A DNA stretch of 64,000 nucleotides. It comes from Meira nashicola (taxonomy: Eukaryota > Basidiomycota > Exobasidiomycetes > Exobasidiales > Brachybasidiaceae). A program made the translations under genes and the position numbers. Positions 10,563-17,853 of the stretch are shown here, piece after piece (positions within the stretch are counted from its first letter, which is position 1; each line of letters opens with the position of its first letter). The stretch lies in contig BCJU01000003.1 of NCBI GenBank assembly GCA_001600355.1, forward strand, positions 310,001 to 374,000, read 5' to 3'. Under the pieces are notes generated by a model that saw nothing but the letters and a program-made list of their open reading frames with translations, had not been told where the DNA came from and searched no databases.

Positions 10563-10881
10563 ATGAAGCCGGTCTTCTCTATTCTTATCTTTTCCTTATT
10601 GCTAATCATTAACGTTGCTCAACAAAGCTATGGTATTCCGGTAAGTGAACGCAAGAAAGGTAATTAAACTTTATCAGGACAATGATACTTAACTTTCTAT
10701 TTCCTTCTTTTTGATCAAGATGAAACATCATTTATCACTATTAGAAAAGCGTCATGTTAACTCAGATCAAAATGATTTAGACAAACGTATGTTAGGACTC
10801 AATAAGCCTTCAAGGCAAGAAGTGGCTGAAAAACATTACATTAAAATGAGAGATAAAAGATTAAGAGAAAGGGGTAAATAA
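10563..10881 (+). CDS. Small secreted peptide precursor with Kex2 sites, copy 2
   Basis: Exon 1 is 10563-10640 (26 codons) and exon 2 is 10720-10881, separated by a 79-nt intron (GTAAGT...ATCAAG), giving 79 residues. The signal peptide is MKPVFSILIFSLLLIINVA. Two KR sites follow: LLEKR, then HVNSDQNDLD, then KR, followed by MLGLNKPSRQEVAEKHYI and a strongly basic tail. Exon structure and splice phase are identical to copy 1 at 4398-4040. By eye the aligned second exons differ by about 19 amino-acid changes against 5 silent ones, yet both KR sites and the VNSDQ-DLD core are unchanged. This points to a processed, secreted, fast-changing peptide, perhaps a signal or effector. No known family is recognised. 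The gene is convergent with PRE2. Confidence 0.75.
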
Positions 10882-11104
10882 AGCCGGTGTTATCAACAAG
10901 AGGTTTTAATCAACTCTATAGTATCTCTCATCGACATTAACGAGTACTTATGCTGGCTCATAGAACTCTAATCCACTCCTGTACACCATTCATCAATGTT
11001 ATACATTCATTCATTATTCAAATATGCCTTAGAATGCTAAAACCAGTACTGATCGTCACTTTTAACGTGTCAAATTTTGTATTTCACTTTCATGTTTATA
11101 CAGT

Positions 11105-12146
11105 CTAGGTAGATACGGAAGCGGCCACAACGGGAGGTTGACCTCCATCTCCACCTTGATCTTGACCAGCTTCAGCAGGAAGGACAGAAGAAAGTCCTTC
11201 AGTTCGTACATTCCAACCATAACCACCTCCTGTATGACCGGGAACGTTATCGCCTGGGCCTTCGTAGTGCAATTTGGCCACATCGTAATTGTCAATGAAT
11301 TCCCAACCGTTTTCACGAACATGGTATAGATTGACGGAATTACCAGAATATGCATCTCTGTGAGCAGCAGCAAAGATACTTCTACGACCTAATTCTTGTG
11401 CATCAGCATCGCTCAAATCCCAATGATAACCTTGATCCAAAACACCATAAGCAAATGTGGAACCGGAACCGACACTAAAGACGTCACCTTTGAGTCGTGT
11501 TCCATCTGAATCGACATAGAAGAGTGCAGGTCCGGTCTTATCCCAACCGCAAATCATTGTTCCCATACTCAAGCCCATTCCTTTATAGCTATACACCAAA
11601 TTGCTCAAATATTTACTGGCAGCCGCAACTGAGATACGTTCCTTGTTTCGCAATTCGTGTAAACGACATTGGATACCTAGATATGTTTCCCAATATTGAC
11701 AATCTGCTGCACCACCTGCCATTGTACCAAGTAGATATGGATTGATTTCAATTACCTTTTTCACCGTTCCTGAAGCGATATAACTACCGGCTGTTGCACG
11801 AGAATCAACACAAACGATAATACCACCTTTGAAACGGAAAGCTAACGTGGTAGTACCGTGTTGCAATTTGATGCGTGCATTTGAATTGGTAGAATCTACG
11901 TCGGTGTATTGAGATAAAAATGCTCCGGGCTGTTTGAGTGAGAGGGAAGGGTTAGCGATCGTTCGGAAAAGTTTCAATTTGTTAACAATCTATACTCACA
12001 TCTGTGCTTGGAATGTCAAATGAAGGTACATTGTTGGATGAAGATGCTTTGTTGGATAATGAATTTGGTTCATATCCTTCATAATCTTCTGCATAACCCA
12101 ATGGGTTTGAACTTGGACCAGCAAATCTTGAAAGGATGGAATTCAT
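11105..12146 (-). CDS. PRE2: 20S proteasome subunit beta5 (chymotrypsin-like)
   Basis: Exon 1 is 12146-12000 (49 codons) and exon 2 is 11929-11105. The 70-nt intron has GTGAGT and AAACAG ends, and the product is about 323 residues. The propeptide ends at QHG, exposing the catalytic Thr of [11 protein letters not shown] at about residue 75, as in yeast Pre2 (Thr76). Further hallmarks are [36 protein letters not shown] and [19 protein letters not shown]. The subunit carries the chymotrypsin-like activity of the 20S core and is autoprocessed during assembly. The C-terminal tail past [10 protein letters not shown] is longer than usual and rich in Gly and Gln. The last codons lie in the inverted duplication. 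Confidence 0.95.
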
Positions 12147-12544
12147 CTTGTGTATGAAAGTACAAATGATGGTTTAAGAAGATGTTGCGTAATGATTAAC
12201 CAACAACTTCCCATTTGTATCACCCTTTGCATGCCACTTGCGCGTCCTTTAATCTGCCCTGTGCGCAATTTACAGTGCAACGCAGCGTAGCGCAGCACAG
12301 GGCTTCGAGAAATATATTCTATGTTTATTCACAGGCTGAGAGAACGCGTTGCCCTTAACACTGCGTCTGGTTTAGCGTAGAAAGAGACTATCCTAATACA
12401 GTTGGTCTTTCATTACGACTCCATCCCGATCCTCTCATGTAATAGAAAAAATGAGTCGCATATCTGTAAAGGAGACCTTCTAACACCGATAGGCAATACA
12501 TGAATCAAATTGAATCCCTCTCCTTACAAGAGTGATGAGGTCCT

Positions 12545-12578
12545 TAGTTAGGGTTAGTATTAATACTAACCCTAACTA
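12545..12578. repeat. 34-bp perfect palindrome made of telomere-like repeats
   Basis: The left half contains TTAGGGTTAG and the right half its exact reverse complement CTAACCCTAA, meeting at GTATTAATAC. All 34 bases are self-complementary. TTAGGG is the telomere repeat of most fungi, so this looks like a head-to-head pair of telomeric units. Confidence 0.85.
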
Positions 12579-12712
12579 GACCGTCAGCCAAATCACCTTT
12601 TTTGCTAAACGGAGTAAATTTATAAACAGTACTAAAGTCCTGAATTCTTACTTTGCTCGATTTCTATACCCTAAAAATACTTAAAAGTTTGCCAATCTAT
12701 GTTTTAGGCAAT

Positions 12713-12749
12713 CGTCAACTCGGTCCATCGTCAACTCGGTCCATCGTCA
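12713..12749. repeat. 16-bp tandem direct repeat upstream of tRNA
   Basis: The unit CGTCAACTCGGTCCAT occurs at 12713-12728 and again at 12729-12744, followed by a partial third CGTCA. It lies about 110 bp upstream of the tRNA gene, and its role is unknown. Confidence 0.85.
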
Positions 12750-12856
12750 TAGCTGGCACACCTTATAGAGGTCGCCGAAGTCAAGTGATAGTGAGTAAAC
12801 ATGTTCTACTACTGGCTAGGTTGATATTTCCTTCTAAAACTCGACAGGACAAAGCC

Positions 12857-12969
12857 GGTCTCATGGTGGAGTGGTATCATACGATCTTAGGGATTAATCT
12901 CTAATACTTCGGATTAAATTATTATTCTATAATTTGATCGAGTGCCGGGTTCGATTCCCGGTGAGACCC
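12857..12969 (+). tRNA. tRNA-Pro (anticodon AGG) with 42-nt intron
   Basis: The acceptor stem GGTCTCA pairs with TGAGACC at 12962-12968, with discriminator C at 12969, typical of eukaryotic tRNA-Pro. The anticodon stem CGATC (12882-12886) pairs with GATCG (12936-12940). The loop reads TTAGGG then T38 after an AT-rich intron at 12893-12934, placing anticodon AGG at 12889-12891. The T arm is CCGGG-TTCGATT-CCCGG, a good B box. The intron sits at the canonical position 3' to base 37. A T-run at 12971-12975 is the likely Pol III terminator. CCA is not encoded. Confidence 0.93.
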
Positions 12970-13208
12970 ATTTTTGTCACTAGAAAATTTGCATTTCGCG
13001 TGTGAACACACATTAACCTAGATTTTTTTTGCATTATTTTTTTGGCGGATGCGTGTTACTCAGAAGCACTTTTCTTCCCTCTGTAGCAAAAATTCGGCCC
13101 AGCTTTCTTAGCTTTGCTAGTGCATAAATCAATTTTCCCATAATCGAGAAGGATCGGAAATAGGAATTCATTCTTCTCTTTGAACGACAATCATTCCCGC
13201 TGCTCAAC

Positions 13209-13949
13209 ATGTTCGCTCGTACGATTGCTAGAACGGCCGCAAGGCAACCTTCCAGAGGTCTGACAGTGGCAAGACGTGGTGTAGCTACAAGCAGTAAAAC
13301 AGCAACTTCAAAATCTGCTTCCACAGCATCATCCATTGTAGCTATGGCTGCTGGTGGCGTAGTAATTGGATCTTTGCTAGGTGATTCAAAGAAGTTACAT
13401 CTTGAAGGTTCATCATCAAAAAGGAAAACATATTCTGAACGAATGATTTCAAAAGAGAAAGGAGAAGAGAGTAGTAAAGGTGGCGAAAGCAAAAAAGAAA
13501 CACAACCAAAGAAAGAACAAGAAGAAGAAGTAGAAGAAGCTACACCAATTGATTTGGAAGATTTATCAGAAGATGCATCTCAACAATCAGCATTTGATCC
13601 GGAAACGAATACGATCAATTGGGATTGTCCTTGTTTAGGAGGAATGGCACAAGGTCCATGTGGTGAAGAATTTAAAGAAGCATTTAGTTGTTTTGTATTT
13701 TCGGAAGAAGAAGTGAAAGGAGTTGATTGCATTGATAAATTCAAATTGATGCAAGATTGTTTCCGTAAATATCCAGAACATTATAAAGAAGAATTAGAAG
13801 ATGAAGATGAATTCGAAAGAAGCGAACAAGAAAGAGAATCACGAGAAGGAGGAGAAAAGAAATCCAATTCATCATCAAGCGAAGATGAAGATGAAGGTGT
13901 ACGGGAATGGAGAGCAGAAATCGAAAAGGAAGGAAAGAATAGCAAATAG
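13209..13949 (+). CDS. MIA40: Mitochondrial intermembrane space oxidoreductase Mia40
   Basis: The 246-residue protein starts with an Arg-rich mitochondrial presequence ([20 protein letters not shown]) and a hydrophobic inner-membrane anchor near residues 42-57. The redox CPC motif is at residues 140-142. The twin CX9C motifs follow, C151/C161 and C174/C184. In fungi Mia40 is anchored in the inner membrane and introduces disulfides into imported small cysteine proteins, being reoxidised by Erv1. A highly charged acidic tail follows the core, longer than in animal homologues, consistent with fungal Mia40. No intron is needed. It lies 303 bp upstream of DBP4 on the same strand. Confidence 0.94.
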   Translation: MFARTIARTAARQPSRGLTVARRGVATSSKTATSKSASTASSIVAMAAGGVVIGSLLGDSKKLHLEGSSSKRKTYSERMISKEKGEESSKGGESKKETQPKKEQEEEVEEATPIDLEDLSEDASQQSAFDPETNTINWDCPCLGGMAQGPCGEEFKEAFSCFVFSEEEVKGVDCIDKFKLMQDCFRKYPEHYKEELEDEDEFERSEQERESREGGEKKSNSSSSEDEDEGVREWRAEIEKEGKNSK

Positions 13950-14252
13950 ATGTACCTTTATTTGTATCTGGAAATATGTCACTACTCATTCAATCCATTA
14001 ATCATCATATACATACGTAAATTCATTTTGATTGTCATCAGATTGCCCGCATGTTCTTCTGTATTACGAAGCCTTTGCATCGGACATAAGCACAAATTAT
14101 TGATTAGCTCGGCTTATGAATAGTTTAGGAAGAATTGAAAAATAAAATAAAAATAAAAAACACGTGAAAATAATTTTTGGATTTTTCTGTCAGAAAGCGT
14201 GGAGAATTTACAGTAAAGGTACTCACTCTCTCACTCCATCCTGCCATCAACC
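13950..14252. other. Intergenic region MIA40-DBP4
   Basis: This 303-bp spacer presumably carries the MIA40 3' end and DBP4 promoter. A purine-rich AAAATAAAATAAAAATAAA run lies at 14139-14158. I see nothing else. Confidence 0.55.
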
Positions 14253-16910
14253 ATGTCGAGACCAAATATAGAGAATGGTAACAGTGGTGGAAGGGGAAAA
14301 GGAAAGAGATCGAATAATGAAGAAGAAGGAGAACAGAGGCTAACGCGTGTTCAACGTGGCATTCAAGGAAAGATGAACGGAAAGAATGCATCTAGATCAC
14401 GTAAAGCTCGTCAACAAAAGCAAGTATCGGAAGAAGATGAATTGACAGAGTTGGAAAGAAAGACAGAAGAAATGATAAAAATATATGATGAGAGTAAAAA
14501 GGTTGGAAGTAGTAGTACAATGACAAAATTCAAAAGATTTGATGAATTACCTCTTACCAAAAAGACTATGATTGGATTGAAGAAATCATCATATGTAGAA
14601 ATGACAGACATTCAAGCAAAATCTATACCACTTTCATTGGCTGGTCGTGATATACTTGGAGCAGCAAGAACAGGATCTGGAAAAACACTTGCTTTCCTCA
14701 TACCTGTTATCGAGAGATTGTACAAGGAAAAATGGGGTCCTGGAGATGGATTAGGAGCATTAATCTTATCTCCCACAAGAGAGCTTGCAATTCAAATCTT
14801 TGAAGTTTTGAGAAGGATAGGTATAGCTCATTCTATCAGTGCTGGTTTGGTAATTGGAGGAAAGGATGTTACACAAGAGAAAAATCGATTGGGAAGAATG
14901 AACATCTTGGTGGCCACGCCTGGAAGGCTGTTACAGCACATGGATCAAACTGTCGATTTCGATACATCAAACGTGCAAATACTTGTTTTAGATGAAGCAG
15001 ATAGATGTTTGGACATGGGATTTCAGAATACGATTGATGCTATCCTAGAGAATTTACCCAAGCAAGGTCGACAAACGCTACTGTTTTCAGCTACCCAAAC
15101 AAAACGGGTAAAGGATCTAGCACGTCTCAGTCTCTCTTCGCCAGAGTACGTTGCAGTACATGATGAGGACAACAAGAAAGGATACATGCCAGAAAACCTA
15201 CAACAACACTACATGGTCGTACCTTTAGAACAGAAGCTTTCCGTGTTGTTTTCTTTCATTAGGACGCATTTGAAGAGCAAAGTGTTAATCTTCTTTTCTG
15301 CTTGTCGTCAGGTACAATTTGCACATGAATCATTTTGCAGAATGCGACCGGGAATGCCTTTGATGTGCTTGCATGGTAAACAAAAACAAACGAAACGATT
15401 TGATATTTTTAATGCGTTCACCAAATCACAACATGCAGTCTTGTTTGCTACAGATGTCGCAGCAAGAGGATTAGATTTTCCCAGAGTGGATTGGGTTATT
15501 CAAGCTGATGCACCAGAAGATGCTGATACATATATTCATCGGGTCGGAAGAACGGCACGCTATAATGCAAAAGGAAACAGTTTAATGCTTTTACTACCTA
15601 GTGAGGAGAAAGGAATGCTTGCCAACTTAAAAAAGAAGGGAGTAGAACCTGAAATGATCAAAGCAAGAGAGAACAAGGTACAAAGTATCAACGAAAAATT
15701 GCAAGGCTTCTTGTTCAAGGATACTGAGCTCAAGTATCTTGCACAAAAGGCTTTTGTCTCTTATGTACGTTCAATTTACTTACAAAGTGATAAAGCAACA
15801 TTTGACGTAACAGAGTTACCTCTTGAACCTTTTGCCGAATCTTTAGGTTTGGCTGGTGCGCCTAAAGTCAAATTTGTAAAGGATGCACAAGCTGCAAAGA
15901 AGAAAGCACTTAAAATATTGGAAAAGCGTGAACGATATGGAAAACCATCAGACGCTAAAACAGAAGTCGAACAAGAAGATGAAGCGGAAGCTTCCACTAA
16001 AGTTCGCACAAAGTACGATCGTATGTTCGAACGCAAGAATCAAGGTGTTTTGAGTGAACATTATCAGAACTTGATTGCTGATGATGATGAAGAGGAAGAT
16101 AGCGAAGAAGAGACAGAGACCAAGATTGCTGGTGCAGAGAGTGATGAAGAACAATCTTCTGATGAGGAAGAGATGACACGTGAACAAGCAATTTCTGGCC
16201 GACGAAAGGCAGATAGTTCGGATTCGGATAGCAGCGAAGAAAGTGAAAGTGAACCAGAGGAAGAAAAGGAAGCAAAGGATGAGATCACATTTGATCAAGA
16301 GCAGGATGACGAGGATGACTTTATAACTTTGAAACGTGCCGATCACGCACTGGATGGAGAAGATTCCATATCCGCTGGAAGAGAAGCAGAATTGTCCAAA
16401 CGTAAACTACAGATGGGTACAAGTAAGAAACGTTCTGCAGCAGCAGGTTTACGTGGATTAGGAGAGAAGTTGACATTTGACGATGAAGGAAAAGCACATC
16501 GAGTGTATGAAATGCAAGATGAAAGTACTTTAGGTGATGCACGTTCAGCTGCACAAGAATTTGTCAATCGTGAAAGACAAGCATTGCAACAGAGTGACTT
16601 ACAGGATAAAGAACGTGTACGTGAAGCCAAGAGGGAGAAACGCTTACGCAAACGTGATCGTGAAAGACAAGAAAGAGAAGGAGAAGATGCAGGACCGACT
16701 GTTATGTTGGCACCTGAAGATGATCGGGAAGATGGCTATGAAACTCCTGACTTTGATCTTGGAGATTATGATGATGATCAAGCCGAGGATGAGAATGACA
16801 GTGAAGAGGTATACGAGCAACAAAGACCCAATAAACGAATGAAGCCAACTTCTACATTGGAAGAAGATGAATCATTAGCTTTGCGTTTGCTTGGTGGGGA
16901 GGATCAATGA
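14253..16910 (+). CDS. DBP4: DEAD-box RNA helicase Dbp4
   Basis: The 885-residue protein has a basic N-terminus, then the Q motif region FKRFDELPLTKKTM with TDIQAKSIP. Helicase motifs follow in order: AARTGSGKT (I), PTRELAIQ (Ia), TPGRLLQHMDQT (Ib), DEAD within VLDEADRCLDMGF (II), SAT (III), ATDVAARGLDFP (V) and HRVGRTAR (VI). The C-terminal extension includes a DUF4217-like KAFVSYVRSIYLQ segment and a long acidic and coiled tail. Length and layout match Dbp4/Hca4 (DDX10), which releases snoRNAs such as U14 from pre-ribosomes in the nucleolus. It is a single exon. Confidence 0.95.
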   Translation: MSRPNIENGNSGGRGKGKRSNNEEEGEQRLTRVQRGIQGKMNGKNASRSRKARQQKQVSEEDELTELERKTEEMIKIYDESKKVGSSSTMTKFKRFDELPLTKKTMIGLKKSSYVEMTDIQAKSIPLSLAGRDILGAARTGSGKTLAFLIPVIERLYKEKWGPGDGLGALILSPTRELAIQIFEVLRRIGIAHSISAGLVIGGKDVTQEKNRLGRMNILVATPGRLLQHMDQTVDFDTSNVQILVLDEADRCLDMGFQNTIDAILENLPKQGRQTLLFSATQTKRVKDLARLSLSSPEYVAVHDEDNKKGYMPENLQQHYMVVPLEQKLSVLFSFIRTHLKSKVLIFFSACRQVQFAHESFCRMRPGMPLMCLHGKQKQTKRFDIFNAFTKSQHAVLFATDVAARGLDFPRVDWVIQADAPEDADTYIHRVGRTARYNAKGNSLMLLLPSEEKGMLANLKKKGVEPEMIKARENKVQSINEKLQGFLFKDTELKYLAQKAFVSYVRSIYLQSDKATFDVTELPLEPFAESLGLAGAPKVKFVKDAQAAKKKALKILEKRERYGKPSDAKTEVEQEDEAEASTKVRTKYDRMFERKNQGVLSEHYQNLIADDDEEEDSEEETETKIAGAESDEEQSSDEEEMTREQAISGRRKADSSDSDSSEESESEPEEEKEAKDEITFDQEQDDEDDFITLKRADHALDGEDSISAGREAELSKRKLQMGTSKKRSAAAGLRGLGEKLTFDDEGKAHRVYEMQDESTLGDARSAAQEFVNRERQALQQSDLQDKERVREAKREKRLRKRDRERQEREGEDAGPTVMLAPEDDREDGYETPDFDLGDYDDDQAEDENDSEEVYEQQRPNKRMKPTSTLEEDESLALRLLGGEDQ

Positions 16911-17853
16911 TAAGGGTAAGTGTTCTTTTCTTTTTATCACAAATGATGGTACTCTTATGGTAATTTGCGTCGGATGTTTTGCCCTTTTGATCATTATGAA
17001 TATCGCTTTCGCCAGTGTATATTCGATCAAAGGGGAAAGACGAAATCAATTCATAAAACTGAAAAAAAAATTCTACGAGAAAGGAATGATTGTTCATCAT
17101 GCTGACAACTTTCTCTGCTTTTTTTTTGAACAGAAATTTCGTTTCAGCATTTGTATAGTAGTTTTTAGCAATATATTCCACTAAACTAGATAGATAAGAT
17201 TTGCTTCTATGAGGAAGGGTGAGGACCTTTCGTTCCCCCATACTTTCTTTTCGATATTTTAAAGTGACTGACGACATGTGTTTCTTGTCCAGCATTTACC
17301 GTATGTATCGGGATCAAAAGCTGAAAGTAGCGTTACTTTCTTCTTTGGTTCTAGGTCTCGTCCCGAAAGATTTGCAAAAGCTAGTTCACGATTCACAAGA
17401 TGAGCAGCATATAAGCTGTGTAAACTTAAAAAAAATTAATAGATATGCATATGCACAAGCTTCGAGTCCTATTTTTTTTCAAACGCGTTATGTATCCAGA
17501 AAGGCACTCGTACCTTGCAATTTTGCATCCTGTCAAAAAAAAAATTGGGCCTATGTACATGCATAGGCAGCCTCTGCCCGTACGCACTTAGTCCTTGTTC
17601 GTACTCGGAGTACGTTCATTTTCATTTTGACACAAATCTTCATTTCTGCTTTCCCGCATTACTAAGCACTCTCTTTGACGACCAACAACGATTCGTGAAG
17701 GATCACATATTTGACGAAAAGGGGGAGGAAAGAAAGGGATTCAATTCAAGGTGATCGACACCTGAGCCTGTCATTTATTCTTTCTTCGAATGAATCATCA
17801 ATAAACCTTGAAAAGAGACTATTCTCGGATACGTTTTTTATTGCAAATTCACA
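16911..17853. other. Intergenic region downstream of DBP4
   Basis: These 943 bp contain several T runs, a single ACGCGT at 17483-17488 and short open frames with no recognisable content. They probably form the promoter and 5' UTR of the Q-rich gene. No RNA gene is seen. Confidence 0.55.

Larger units (their letters stand above)
10109..11152. repeat. Right arm of a diverged inverted segmental duplication
   Basis: This is the inverted partner of 3789-4951. It contains, in order, a decayed GST fragment, the second secreted-peptide gene, and the last codons of the intact PRE2 gene. Since the left arm has the intact GST end and a PRE2 fragment, the ancestral unit was probably GST, then peptide gene, then PRE2. 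The two copies have diverged by substitutions and indels, including a gap of about 70 nt at the GST terminal exon. Confidence 0.88.
12147..12856. other. Intergenic region between PRE2 and tRNA-Pro
   Basis: This stretch contains the telomere-motif palindrome and a direct repeat, both listed separately. There is also a GC-richer patch near 12255-12302 in which CCCTGTGC and GCACAGGG could pair as a long hairpin. I see no protein-coding gene. Confidence 0.6.

Noticed and set aside
12650..12856. Possible solo LTR next to the tRNA
   Set aside because: I could not find TG...CA ends with a target-site duplication; only a short tandem repeat is supported.
16891..17295. Open frames on both strands just past DBP4
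   Set aside because: They begin inside the DBP4 coding end, have AT-driven composition, and show no domain or splice logic.
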